Part shown: positions 13,564 through 26,322 of the stretch, in pieces | How the letters are laid out: every line of letters begins with the position of its first letter | Position numbering within the stretch: position 1 is the stretch's first letter | Assembly (NCBI GenBank): GCA_037074615.1 | Contig: CM073549.1 | Location: forward strand, 5,647,001 to 5,711,000 | Direction: 5' to 3' | Length of the DNA stretch: 64,000 nucleotides | Source: Leucaena leucocephala | Taxonomy: Eukaryota > Streptophyta > Magnoliopsida > Fabales > Fabaceae | The notes under the pieces: model-generated | The model's database searches: none | Seen by the model: the letters and a program-made list of their open reading frames with translations, nothing else | What the model was told of the DNA's origin: nothing | Position numbers and translations under genes: made by a program

Positions 13564-15668
13564 GTTGCTTGGATTTTTTATGATTGTGGCATGAACAATG
13601 GAATCAAACTTTTTTTACATCCACATATATATATATACACACACATACATATATTGGTATATATCGCTTGTTTCGTAATTAAGGAAAGTTTTCTATTCTT
13701 TGATTAGAATAGTGAAGATCTTGTATTTTGAGGAAAGTTATATTTTCCAATAACAACATAATTAATTATGAAATACAAAATGTTTTTTTGTGTATTTTTT
13801 AATATATTATTACACAATTAAATTATTTTTTAAAAAATGCTACATATTATTAAATAAGTATTAATATGTAGTATGTTAAGTAATTTATCGAATTCGATTC
13901 CTAAAGGAGACATCTATAATGGGAGAGATAACCATAAATCTCAAAATTAGAAAATATGATAATAAGATCCGATTAATATTATAGAATAAAACTAATAACA
14001 CGAGACTTATCTATATAAATATAGGAGTTTAGAGGGTTTCTTTGTAAACTTTTATAAATAAGAAAGATTAATTCTCCTGTTTTTAGTTTTGTTCACTACT
14101 TATATGTACATAGTTTAAAGTTTAAGGAGATCATATGCATATAACTCAAAGTTTATAAAGTTGAAGGTGGGTCATTATTAAATTTGAAATGTTAAGAGAG
14201 TTATTTGTATATAGTTCCAAGTTCATAAGAGTTTTGTGTAATTTAACTTTAATAAGGCTAATTAACCTTCAAGATGAATAATTGATAACCATCGCTTGTT
14301 TCAGCTAATAAAATTAAGCTTAAAGTGGATGTATTTTGTAATTACTAAGGAATGTTGTGGTATATTTTGATTAAAGTGGATGTTTGGTGAGCACGTAGAA
14401 TAAAAGGTGAAGAAAGTTAGATATATACTAAGTAGGCTTAATATATAATTATATATACTTTTGAGTTTTTGGCTTTTCTTGCATGGACGGATTTTGATGT
14501 GTTAATATATAATTATATATACTTTTGAGTTTTTGGCTTTTCTTGCATGGACGGATTTTGATGTGTTTAACTAACTGAAACGTAACTGAGAGCAAGTAGG
14601 TTTAATATATATCTACCCTTCTTGTCCTTGTACTACCTCATCCCAAACGTTAATAAGTTCTTCATATGCATGATTAATAAGTAATACTTTTCCCCTCCTT
14701 AATATATGACATATTTAATTAATTTAATTAAATTAAAAAAATTAGTTAAGTTAGTTAATATAGTATGCTTTTCTAAAATGCCCTAACTATCTTTCTTAAT
14801 TCCCTCCCTCTCTTAATTGCTTGATTCTTATTGAGGGAGTATGAATAGAAGTAAATTAGAAAAAAATGATAAATATAAAAAATAGGTATTATATTAAGAA
14901 CCGGAAGAATAATAAATTAAAAGAAAGTATGAAATAAATGGTCACATGTGAAATCTAGAAAATTAAAGCTGTGTATTCAAAATATATATTAATAAAATTG
15001 CTAAATAATTAATAATTTGATGGCTATATTTGGTAAGGGTAGTTTTATTGGACGACTAACTACCTCTAAGGAAAAAATTATCATGATTTTTAATTTATAT
15101 GCTACTTTTTATCAAAATAATTCAAGAAAATTAATAACATTTTACTAATTTTTTAAATTTATTTTCCTTTTCTAAAAAGCAACTATATATGTCTTTCTCT
15201 TCATTAAAATATTTCTGATATATTTTCCCGTTAATTTTTTAATTTAATTTAATTTTTTTAAAAAAAATAACATGAAAATCCACTAATAATTTTTCATCAT
15301 AGGATACCTACCCTTATAGCCTTATATGGTTTTACTCTAAACAATTTCTCACCAAATACCTTAATTGTCGCTCTAACAAGGAACAAATGCCTTAGTTTAC
15401 TTTTTTTTTTTGGGAACAAATTCCCAAGTTTAGTTATTCTGTGAAACATAAAATTGATCCTTAAATGGGCCTGAGAAATATGAACAGGCCCATCTTATTA
15501 AAACTTGAGCTTCTTTCTGACCATTTGTATTAAAATAATCATTTTAATCCAACTTGGATCCTATGCGGTGTGTGTATATATATATATATGACTAATTGTG
15601 TATTGTTGGGCCCAATGGGTATTAACTCTCCCAAAAATCTTTTTTTATTCATATAAATTTAAACTCAA
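13564..15668. other. Upstream region of lipase copy B
   Basis: No gene. It contains a recent tandem duplication of about 60 bp at roughly 14,445-14,565 that is single in unit C (about 22,406-22,470). At about 13,885-14,000 a block resembles 43,050-43,165 and may be a third, degraded SINE-like family. Confidence 0.55.
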
Positions 15669-15860
15669 AAACTAAACAGGGTTGATTCGAGTGGTAAGTG
15701 GCTCAATATCGCTTAAGCGAGGTCTCGATTTTGAGCCTTGACGTATGCAGAAAATTCCCGTTAGGAGACTCACCCACCATAGCCAAGTGCGCGACGCCGG
15801 TCTGATTCGGACGTAGTCGGGGCAAATTAAGCTCCGGTGAACCGGGTGGGTAACCAAAAA
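15669..15860 (+). mobile_element. SINE, family S1
   Basis: Full-length S1 copy, diverged in its A and B boxes. It is flanked by a 14-bp target-site duplication (aaatttaaactcaa) at 15,655-15,668 and 15,861-15,874. The matching site in unit C (about 23,690) is empty, so it inserted after the B/C duplication. Confidence 0.85.
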
Positions 15861-15900
15861 AAATTTAAACTCAAGATCTTATATTTAAATAGCTAAAACC

Positions 15901-16099
15901 TAGGGGAGTACTATTTTGTTGTGGTTCCAGTCGCGGCACTTGAGGAGGCATCCTAACTCTCGGGTGATTAGGTTTACGCCTGAGAGTAATAGACGGCTCG
16001 CTCTGCCCGACATTGGTATCACCTAGGAGGAAGGGAGATTTTACCCTACTTTTAGATCGTGGATGAGCCCAACCCCTTTCTAAAAATTTTTGTATAAAA
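15901..16099 (+). mobile_element. SINE-like element, family S2
   Basis: Dispersed about 200-bp repeat recognised by gaggcatcctaactc, taatagacggctcgc and a 3' end aatttttgtataaaaaa. It is flanked by aaatagctaaaacc on both sides (15,887-15,900 and 16,100-16,113), a target-site duplication. The corresponding site in unit C (about 23,725) is empty. Promoter boxes are not clear, so SINE status is inferred from tail, size and duplication. Confidence 0.75.
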
Positions 16100-16231
16100 A
16101 AATAGCTAAAACCCCTTTTATTTGGATAGTAGAGTCAATGTTATCGAGTGAAGAAAACGGTTGAACTATCAACATGAAACCCGAACCATCCATTTTAAGT
16201 TGTCATTATTGTTCTCATCATTTGTACCATC

Positions 16232-16671
16232 ATTATGTGTGTATTTTGATTGATTTTTAAAAAATAGCTTATAAAAAAAAGAGCTTTTGGGTAACTTTTG
16301 AAAACGAATTTTTAGAAAAGAGCTTATAAAAAAAAAGTGATTCTGAATAAATAAATGTTTAGATAGTTATTATCAAAAGGACTTTTGTAATTAGAAAATT
16401 ACCAAAAATGGTATGTTTTTATTAAAAATAGGAGAGAGGAGAGAGGGTGTAAGAAAAAGTAAGGGTAAAATGGTAATTGAGTAGTCCATAAGCTCTTTCA
16501 CTGTTCCAAAAACCACTCTTACCAGCTTATCTAAAACTATAGTTTTAAACCATGGTTTGATTTAAAAGCCCTTTTGAACAAATATGGTTGTTTGTTTTAA
16601 AATTTTTCTAAATCAAAGTTTTGCCCAAAAGGATTTCTAAAACCATGGTTTACATAGTTTTCAAACAGGCC
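16232..16671. mobile_element. Degraded M1-family MITE
   Basis: Shares with the element at 8272 the motif gagagaggagagagggtgtaag, the aaccatggtt palindrome and the right end caaacaggccct; the left terminus is eroded. Unit C near 23,845 reads continuously across this point, giving an empty site. Confidence 0.6.
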
Positions 16672-17696
16672 CTATTTCTCAAATTTCATTCAATTTAAGC
16701 ATTTAAAAATTACAACTATTGAGATTTATTTATCAGATTCTGGTTGATACACAGGAGTTAAATTCTTGTTGTCTTAACTATTTGAGTTAGATAACTAATT
16801 TATAAAAATTAAATAAATTGATTAAATTAGTTATTTATAAAAATATGTGTGTTGATTTTTCAAAAATACTATCTCCTATCCTAATTATAAGAGCCAGTTA
16901 ACTTTTTCAGATAAATTTATAAAGTCAAATAAATCAATTAATTGTAAATAATATAAGAGATAATTGACTAATTTAGGTAGATTGGAGAGTATATAATATG
17001 AATTCATCATAATGGATTAAATTTGATTATAATTAACTTATTTATTTAACTTCCTAGATCTTTCCAAAAAAAGCCAACTGACTCTTATAATTAAAACCAT
17101 AGGTAGTACTATATTTAATTATTTACATTTAAATTATTCTTTGATAAAAATATCTTAATATATGCAATCAATTGAGATAATTTAAAAATATATATAAATT
17201 TGAAAACAAATTTAATTGAGATATAACAGTTAGAACTAAAATAAACTCCATAACTAATTCATATATTTAGAAATTGAGGGAGTTATAAGAGTTTGAATAG
17301 TAGCCGTGACAATGGCTTCTTGAGTAAATATTCCGCAACATATATTATTTCAAAACTTTAAATAAACTCCGTAACTAATTCATAGATTGAGATATATTCT
17401 AATTAAGACTATAGTTCAAAAAAATATTAACAAATTAAAATAATTATGACTAAATTAAATCTCATAACAAACTCCTATATTTAGAACCGGAGAGAGCATA
17501 TCATATAAATTTGAATAGTAGTCAAAACAATGGCTTCTTAAGAAAATATTCCACAACATATATATGTCATTTCAAAAATTTAAATAAATTCAGAGTTTTC
17601 AGTATATATATACATATAATTTAACGTCAGTTACAATCCAATAATGATTATAACAATATCTTTTGTCCCGTAACTTGCATTATACAAAAATGGTAT
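16672..17696. other. Boundary of array units B and C
   Basis: AT-rich spacer without a gene. From about 17,386 onward the sequence matches 9398 onward almost base for base, marking the start of the next unit. Confidence 0.6.
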
Positions 17697-19876
17697 TCAT
17701 TGATTGAGTAGGGCATCGATTGTGGGACGAGAAGTCAAGAAGAGGGCAAGATATGCCTTTTGGGATGGATGTATTGAATCCCAAAATAGATACTTTGGTG
17801 GCTCCGAACATACTTCTGAATATTTGTTGCATAGAAATGTTGCTTCTAAGTATCCACTTCCACAACATCCTATTCCAACCTCTTCAAACCCTATAGCACA
17901 ATATTATTCAACAATTATATATATATATACATATATCCATCACATATATAACAGATTATATTAATGAAATCTATTTTATACATAGCACTATACTCAAATC
18001 AAGAATAATACGAGCACAATTTATTTCTTTAACTTAATATGTATAATATACGGAAAAAACATATATGCCTACTTTTTGTTAAATTGAATGTGTTTAGATT
18101 ATCAGTTTGGAAGCCCAATTCCATGATTTACAAACTTAATTTTTATTGAACACGTTTTTGGTTGCTTTTGCTAAATTGAGTTTTTCTACTCAAACCTCAA
18201 TTTTTCTAATTCAAGAGTAGAAGGTGGCTTTTGCTAAACTAAATATTGTACAATTGAGTTATTCTAATATTAATTGGCCTATTAACTCTGTTGGTTAGAG
18301 CCTCGTGCTTGGGGGCATGCGATCGATTGTTGTTATTGAGTTGTTTTTCTTCAATTTAATACCTTTTTCAACTACTGATATCCAAATATACATATGATTG
18401 ACAAACAAAGTCCTACAATGACAATAATAGGCTAATAGCATGATTCAAACATATGTATTTATGGGGGATGAGTTGTATTGTATCCTTATCAATTAAATCA
18501 ATATTAGTAGGATGGAAATCAATTTCATTTGTACGATTCATTTCAGAAAATAAAAGTTAAGAAGCTAATTAGAAAATCCAACAAATAAAATAAAACCAAA
18601 GATTTTGAAAAGCAGACTAAGGAGGGGTGGTGATATTGTGCTTACCAAATTTATCATGTGCATGAATCATAGTATCAAGAGGACCATAAGTGTCAATGTA
18701 AGAGATCTTAAGGCCAGGATTAGAAATGTTGAGTTGCATCGAACGTAGCTCATGTTGAAGCATAAGGTTGTAATCTCTTGCAGCAGACGAAAACTTGTCC
18801 AAACAACCTCGTTCCACAAAGGCATTATCAGAGTTTAAGGTTATCATTATAGGCAAACATCCCATTGGAGGCAACCCTGCCACCAGAAATTTTCTACCAC
18901 CTTCTTCCCATAAGTTCTGCATAATTAATTAATTAATTCATGCCTCACAAGCTAAGTCACATTCATTGAAAATAAAAAAGCAAAATACTCCTATATTTGC
19001 ATTAGAAAGACATACACAAAGATCTCCTAAATCTGTACCTCCCAATTTAGGAACCGAAATGAGCAAATTATTTTGAAGTCCCTAAGTATTATAGTTTGGA
19101 ATTGAATTTTGTAGCGAAATTACCTAAATACATCCTTAATTTGAGGAAAAAACGAAATGACAAAAATAGTTTAATAAGTAATAATTTTAATTTATTAAAT
19201 GACAACAAAAACTAAAACAGTGTAAGTACAACTAATGTCAGTAAAATTTCTTGTCTAATATTAATGACATAACAGGTTAACAAGTAATTAATAATGTTAA
19301 CTTATTAAATGAAAACAACAATTAATGCAGTAACAATTTATTAGTTTCACTGAGATTATTAATTAGGTTATTTCACAAAAACTAAATTTTAGAATAATCT
19401 CTGAGGATTTTATAGAAATTAAGTCATTTTATAATCTCTGAGGATTTTATAGAAATTAAGTCATTTTAAGGCACCATTTTAAAATTTCCATATTTGAATA
19501 GTTGTTATATGTCTTTCTTGCATACATACATACATACATCCATCCATCCCCGACGTACGTTCAATTCATATGCATGGACCATTTTTATGAAAAGAAAAAC
19601 AGAATCAGTTTATGAAGGATCTTTATGTGAACACCAAACTCCATGCATTCAATTGAATAGGTGCCCCAGAAAACAAGCAGTTTCTGGATCATCTTTATAG
19701 GAACAGCGAACAACTCGCATTTATATTAATTAAATTCTAAGAATTTAAATGTATACAAATTTGTAAAGCATCGATTGGATGTATGGCGATCCATATATCT
19801 ACAGGTCAGCGTATTCAAGGGTGTGGGGGCTGTGGCTTTATTAGTTTCCGAGCTAACATTAACAACACCACCAACT

Positions 19877-19915
<39 letters not shown>

Positions 19916-20986
19916 CTTTTGCCCGCCTGTAATCTAATCAACTTCTTTGAGTCTAATTGATATGTCATGTGACAATAAAATCCGGTTTCTTCTTCTTCTT
20001 CTTTTTTATTGAGTTAAATAACATCTTACACCATAAATATTTTTTTAATAGCACTTAGTATTCTATACCCAAAAATATTTTTTAAATAAAACCAGTATTC
20101 TAAAGTAATTTGTAAGAAATTTTATCTTAAAATATTTTTTTGTAACGAGTATCGTAAGTTATGATATTGAGTGCTACCATGAAAAATACTTTAGGGTTAA
20201 ATTGTATAAAAAAGTAATTTAGGATATTGTATAGTATTAAAAAATATTTTAGGATATTAAATGTATAAAAAATTAGTTTAAAATATTAAGTGCTATTGAA
20301 AAAGTATCTCACCATGCTAATACAACTTAACTTTTATTAGATGACACATATATTCTCAAAATGAGTTATTTTCACAAGAATATATAATCCAAATATGTTT
20401 GCGTGTGTGTGATGGAATGAATGAAGGATGAGGAAAACCTGAATGAATTGTTTGACATTTTGAAGAACGAATTGCTGATAGGCCAAGAGTGTGTAGCTCT
20501 TCCTTCGTATTGGAAGCGTAAAATAATTAACAACGAAATCATTTGTTTCAGCACTTATGAAAAATACTGCCTCCTTCATATGTTTCTCAACTCTTTGCTT
20601 ATTCCCAAGCACTCTCTCCAATCTCTTCTTGTATTCTTTCAAATATTCCAATTGGTTAGCTATTGGAATCACATTCTGCAATCAATTATTAATGCACATC
20701 AACACAATATATAAAAACAAAAGATATGAGATGAGAACCCAGTTTCATCATAAGTGATCAAAAAAGTTGTTGAAACAGTTTCATGTTTTGGCCGAAAAAG
20801 AAAAGAAACAGTTTCAAATTCGAGTTCAAAACAAGCATATAGGATGAAAAATGAGGATCAAAGCTCAAAGTCATAATGATCATTGATTATATATGACAGT
20901 AATACTGAGGAACTTGCTTCATCATTTTTAGGAAATGAAGCTAACTCCATTTATACCCTTCAAGTAATACATGTTTTGATGATATT

Positions 20987-21023
<37 letters not shown>

Positions 21024-21570
21024 CACTAATAGTTGGCGTAAGTGGGTCGAAACCAGAACCAGCAGAAGCAAAACTAACTCCTGTAATAAGATCCTTGTTG
21101 CTGAGTTTTGGATCCAGATATGGTGGCACTAACTCTTTCAAACCTATATACGATGCTGAAAAAACGCCACATTTCAAACCACAAACAAAGCAACAAAAAT
21201 ACATATACGCCATTAGTTTCTAAATCCAACAAATATACCGAAACATAAACAACAAGGGAAGACATATATATATATATATGTATGTATATTATGTACCAAG
21301 AAAATCAGGGGCAAGTTTTCCATTACAGAATCTTCCAGTGGGAACCTGATTGGGGAAATCTCTGCCATAGGGTGGGAAATTGCTCTTGAAAGGTGTATTA
21401 ATGAAGTTATTGTTTCCTGGGTCTACTGTCGAGTCTCCAAACACGTATATGGCAGAGACCTTCTCGTTCAAAGCTTCACCTTTTTGGACCATGAAACCTA
21501 ATAAGAAGAAGCAGAGAGGAAAAATCTGTGTGAGAGAGGCGAAGGGATATTGTTTCTTAGAGGCCTCCAT
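17697..21570 (-). CDS. GDSL esterase/lipase, copy C (5 exons, 368 aa, block III changed)
   Basis: Tandem duplicate of copy B. CDS is the complement of 17697-17890, 18646-18916, 20439-20675, 21025-21155 and 21297-21570; exon lengths are identical to B and the frame is open throughout. The start MEASKK is preferred: an upstream in-frame ATG at 21,678 adds a low-complexity stretch (VCVYIYMWMSKK) encoded by TA/CA-rich DNA and absent from B. Ser47, Asn180, Asp342 and His345 are kept, but block III reads SAETND instead of SAGTND: Gly178, the conserved first residue of the family GxND motif, is Glu (GGC to GAA, two base changes). This may impair the oxyanion hole, so the product could be inactive or altered although the reading frame is intact. 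Confidence 0.88.
18276..18325 (+). pseudogene. Truncated tRNA-Ile remnant in intron 4 of lipase C
   Basis: Reads ggcctattaactctgttgg and continues through the D arm to about cgtgctt, then loses the rest of the anticodon and T arms. The break point differs from the copy in lipase B. Non-functional. Confidence 0.7.
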
Positions 21571-23258
21571 GTTGCTTGGATTTTTTATGATTGTGGCATG
21601 AACAATGGAATCAAACTTTTTTGACATCCACATATATATATAGACACACACATATATCATTGTGATATATATATACATACATGCATATATTGGTATATAT
21701 CGCTTGTTTAGTAATTAAGGAAAGTTTTCTATTCTTTGATTAGAATAGTGAAGATCTTGTATTTTGAGGAAAGTTATATTTTCTAATAACAACATAATTA
21801 ATTATGAAATGTAAAATGTTTTTTGTGTATTTTTTAATATACTTTTAAAAAATGCTAAATATTATTAAATAAGTATTAATATGTAGTATGTTAAGTAATT
21901 TATCGAATTCGATTTCTAGAGGAGAAATCTATATTGGGAAGGATAATTATAAACCTTGAAATTTAGAAATATGATAATAGGATCTGATTAATATTATAGA
22001 ATAAAACTAATAACACAAGACTTATCTACATAAATATAAGAGTTTAGAGGGTTTCTTTAAAGTTTATAAAGTTGAAGGTGGATCACTATTACATTTGAGA
22101 TGTTAAGAGATTTATTTGTATATAGTTCAAACTTCACAAGAGTTTTGTGTAATTTAGTTTTAATAAGGCTAATTAACCTTCAAGATGAATAATCGATAAC
22201 CATCGTTTGTTTCAGCTAATAAAATTAAGCTTAAATTTTCCATTTTTGCTAGGTGTGGGGACTTTTGATTGGGAAAAGTACTAAAAAACATGTTTCATAT
22301 AGTTTGTAATTACTAAGGAATGTTGTGGTATATTTTGATTAAAGTGGATGTTTGGTGAGATACGTAGAATAAAAGGTGAAGAAAGTCAGATGTATACTAA
22401 GTAGGCTTAATATATAATTATATATACTTTTGAGTTTTTGGCTTTTCTTGCATGGACGGATTTTGATGTGTTTAACTAACTGAAACGTAACTGAGAGCAA
22501 GTAGGTTTAATATATACCTACTCTTCTTGTCGTTGTACTACCTCATCCCAAACGTTAATAAGTTCTTCATATGCATGATTAATAAGTAATACTCCTATAG
22601 TCCTTAATATAAGATATATTTAACTAATTTAATTAAATTAAAAAAATTAATTAAATTAGTTAATATAGTATAGTATATTTTTCTAAAATGCCTTAATTAT
22701 CTTCCTTAATTATCCCTCTCCCTCTATTACTTGATTCTTGTTAAGGAAGTATTAATAGAGATAAATTAAAAAAATAATAACTATAAAAAGTAGGTATTAT
22801 ATTAAGGACGGAAGGAATAATAAATTAAAAGAAAGTATGAAATAAATCAAATCTAGAAAATTAAAGCTGTGTATTCAAAATATATATTAATAAAATTGCT
22901 AAATAATTAATAATTTGATGGCTATATTTGGTAAGGTAGTTTTATTAATAATTTGATGGCTATATTTGGTAAGGTAGTTTTATTGGACGACTCACTTCCT
23001 CTAAGGAAAATTAATAACATTTTTCTAATTTTTTAAATTTATTTTCCTTTTTCTAAAAGCAACTATATATGTCTTTCTCTTCATTAAAATATTTCTGATA
23101 TATTTTCACGTTAATTTTTTAATTTTATTTAAAATGTTTTTTCTTAAAAAAATAACATGAAAATCCACTAATAATTTTTCACCATAGGATACCTACCCTT
23201 ATAGCCTAATATGGTTTTACTCTGAACAATTTCTCACCAAATACCTTAATTGTCGATC
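21571..23258. other. Upstream region of lipase copy C
   Basis: No gene. Collinear with 13,564-15,370 upstream of copy B. A short tandem duplication (gatggctatatttggtaagg) lies at about 22,910-22,980 and is single in unit B. Confidence 0.55.
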
Positions 23259-23397
23259 ATTTTTTTCTTTTTTTTTTTTTTGTTACCCACCCGATTCATC
23301 AGAGTTTTACCTCGACTACATCCGGATCTGACCCGCGTCACGCACCTGGCTATGGTAGGTGAGTCTCCCAACAGAAATTTTCTACATACGCTAATGC
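23259..23397 (-). mobile_element. SINE, family S1 (5' truncated)
   Basis: Minus-oriented S1 body with its poly(A) tail at the left (T-rich run to about 23,280); the tRNA-like head is missing. A short duplication tcgatc flanks it (23,253-23,258 and 23,398-23,403). Unit B has an empty site at about 15,367-15,372, so the insertion postdates the duplication. Confidence 0.8.
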
Positions 23398-24661
23398 TCG
23401 ATCTAACAAGGAACAAATGCCTTAGTTTACTCTCATGTTTTTTTTTGGAACAAATGCCCAACTTTAGTTATTGTCTGAAACATAAAGGTCATCCTTAAAT
23501 GGGCCTGATAAATATGAACAGGCCCATCTTTTTAAAACTTGGGCTTCTTTCTGACCATTTGTATTAAAATAATCATTTTAATCCAACTTGGATCCTCTGC
23601 GGTGTGTGTGTGTGTATATATATATGACTAATTGTGTATTGTTGGGCCCAATAGGTATTAACTCTTCTAAAGTCTTTTTTTTTTATTCCCATAAATTTAA
23701 ATTTAAAATTTTATATTTAAACAGCTAAAATCTCTTTTATTTAAATTGTAGAGTCAGTGTTATTGAGTGAAGAAAACGGTTTAACTATCAACATAAAACC
23801 CGAACCATCCATTTTAAGTTGTCATTATTTTTCTCATCATTTGTAACATCATTATTTCCCAAATTTCATTCAACTTAAGCGTTTAAAAATTACAACTATT
23901 GAGATTTATTTATCAGATTCTGCGTGATACACAGGAGTTAAATTCTTGTTGTCTTGACTATTTGAGTTAGATAATTAATTTATAAAAATTAAATAAATAA
24001 ATTAAATTAGTTATTTGTAAAAATATGTGTGTTAATTTTTCAAAAGTACTATCTCCTGTCCTAATTATAAGAGCAATTTGATTTTTTGGATAAATCTAAA
24101 AAGTTAAATAAATCAATTAATTATAACTAATATAAGAGATAATTGACTAATTTATATAGATTAAAAAGTATATAATATGAATTCATCATGAGGGGTTAGA
24201 TTTGATCATAATTAACTTATTTATCTAACTTTTTAGATCTATCTAAAAAAATTAACTGGTTCTTATAATTAGAACCGGATGTAGTACTATCTTTAATTAT
24301 TTATATTTAAATTATTCTTTAATAAAAATATCTTAATATGTGAAATTAATAGAGATAATTTAAAAAAATATAAATTTAACACAAATTTAATTGAGATATA
24401 ACATTTAAAACAAAAATAAACTCTATAACTAATTCATATATTTAGAAATTGAGGGAGTTATAAGAGTTTGAAGTAAATATTCCCCAACATATATTATTTC
24501 AAAACTTTAAATAAATTCATAATTTTCATCATATATAGTAGTCAATTGCAATCCAATAATGATTATCACAATATATTTGCATTATACAAAAATACAATTC
24601 CTTGATTTAGGGCATCGATTGTGGGACGACCAATCAAGAAGAAGGTATGGCCTACAAAGAA

Positions 24662-24798
24662 TTTTTTTTTTGGTTGCCCACCCGGTTCACCGTAGCTTTG
24701 CCAAGACTACATCCGGATCAGACCCGCGTCGCCCACCTGGCTATGGTGGGTTAGTCTCGAAACGGGGATTTTCTGCATACGCCAAGGCTCGAACTCGA
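24662..24798 (-). mobile_element. SINE, family S1 (5' truncated)
   Basis: Minus-oriented S1 copy inside the dead exon 5 of lipase E. A 12-bp target duplication gcctacaaagaa flanks it (24,650-24,661 and 24,799-24,810). It inserted next to, and after, the LINE fragment to its right. Confidence 0.85.
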
Positions 24799-24810
24799 GC
24801 CTACAAAGAA

Positions 24811-25245
24811 ATATTTTTTTTTATACAAGCGAGGGCTATGCGCCCGAAATAAATAAAACTAACTCATAAGGGGATTCAATCCCAAACACTCTGAACCATT
24901 AATAAACTGCATCTCTCTATATTCATATTGGTAAGTAAATCAATAACATTCTTAGAATCAGTTTCAAGAATAAGCTTCCTAAATCGTAGATCCCAAGCTA
25001 GTTGAAGCCCTTTATATACCGCCCACTGTTCCGCTTCGATCACACTACATATTTCTAGCTTACTTGTAAAACCAGCGACCCATCTTTCTGAATGATCTCT
25101 AATAACACCCCGTATCCTGCCTTGCTCTGTGTGGCAGTACAAGCACCATCAACATTTAATTTAAACTATCCCTCAGGAGGGGGGTTCCACTTAGATAAGT
25201 TGATCTCAATACACCCATTAACTCCACACTCCTCCCTAAACCCTG
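24811..25245 (-). mobile_element. LINE 3' fragment with RNase H domain
   Basis: Minus-strand translation gives a plant non-LTR retrotransposon RNase H-like domain: WNPPPEG, then FKLNVDGACT, GVIRDHSERWVAGFTSK, EAEQWAVYKGLQLAWD and LETDSKNVIDLLT. An in-frame stop follows WNPPPEG, where such domains usually have Trp. The 3' tail is short poly(A) at about 24,813-24,822. A duplication caaagaaat (24,804-24,812 and 25,246-25,254) supports target-primed insertion. The fragment is 5' truncated and dead. Confidence 0.82.
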
Positions 25246-25466
25246 CAAAGAAATGTTGTTTCTATGTATCCACTTCCACAACATCGAACCTAAACTTTTC
25301 AAACCCTACCACAACATTTTTCAACAATTATATATCCATCACATATATAAAAGATTAATAAAATCTTCTATACATATAGCACTATTCTCAAATCAAGAAT
25401 AATACAATTTATTTCTTTTATTACTTGATATAATATATGGGAAAAAAATATATGCCGCTACTTTAT

Positions 25467-25512
25467 GTTTTTTTTTTGTTATAAGAAATTTTTGAAAAGG
25501 GATTGGGTTCAC
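25467..25512 (-). mobile_element. Fragment of SINE-like family S2
   Basis: Only the 3' end of S2 is recognisable (T-run, gttataagaaatttttgaaaa, then gggattgggttcac). Confidence 0.5.
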
Positions 25513-25684
25513 TTCTGTTAAATTGTGTGTGTTTAGATATCCATTTGAAAGCCCAAATCCACTTTTGTAAACTTTATTTTTATCAAATACTTGTTTGGTT
25601 GTTTTTGCTAAATTGAGTTTTTTCTACTCAAACCTCAATTTTTCTAATGCAAGTAGAAGGTTGCTTTCTGCTAATCTACAAAAA

Positions 25685-26000
25685 AAATTGACTTTCAACG
25701 GCGACAAAAGTCACTGCTGAAGACCTTTAACGGCGATATTTTGTCGCCGCCAAGTCGCTGCCTATGAAACTGTCGCCTATACACATTGGCGGCGACAATT
25801 GAAAGTCGCCGCTGAATGTTGATAATTAGCGGCGACAGATAAAGTCGCCACCTAAAACCAAATCAGCGGCGACTAATATTGTCGCCGCCTAAAGGTGAAT
25901 ATGCGGCGACAAAATAGTCGCCGCCTAAAGGGTATTCCGCGGAGACAAAATAGTCGCCGCCTAAAGGGGATTCTACGGCGACAATTTTGTCGCCGCTGAA
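25685..26000. repeat. Left subterminal repeat array of the CACTA element
   Basis: At least ten alternating-orientation copies of gcggcgac / gtcgccgc, spaced 15-40 bp and often paired as short palindromes that could fold into hairpins. Likely transposase-binding sites. Confidence 0.8.
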
Positions 26001-26322
26001 AGTTAATATTATTTTTTAAATTCTTTTCTGTTATTTTTTTTATATGAAAAAATATAATTTAATAACAAAAATAATAAATGATAAATAACTAAATAAACCA
26101 AAATCTAATAACATTAATAAATAATTTCGATCATAGTATCAAATATCAAATTTCTTCAGTTACTTAATCATATTTAAAATTAAAATAAAATTATTTAATT
26201 TATACATAAATATTATATAGAATGACTAATACTAAGAGTAAAAGAAGTAGGCGCATGTGGTTGCTCCTCTACATTAAAACAGTGAATTGAGCTTGTATCC
26301 TTTACTCTATTCGTTCCATTAG

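Larger units (their letters stand above)
24599..25313 (-). pseudogene. GDSL lipase copy E, exon 5 remnant split by insertions
   Basis: Two pieces of lipase exon 5 survive: about 24,599-24,655 (matching the SRPTIDALLNQ end, stop codon lost) and 25,246-25,313 (the start of exon 5, matching GFEEV to the SGYLETTFLC region). Between them lie an S1 SINE and a LINE fragment, and roughly 85 nt of the exon, including the DSIH catalytic block, are missing. With the exon 4 scrap at about 30,850 this is all that remains of a fourth array unit. Exons 1-3 were not found. Confidence 0.75.

Noticed and set aside
21571..21678. Longer N-terminus for lipase C starting at the ATG at 21,678
   Set aside because: The extra 36 residues are encoded by TA/CA-rich DNA, are absent from copy B, and would place the signal peptide internally.
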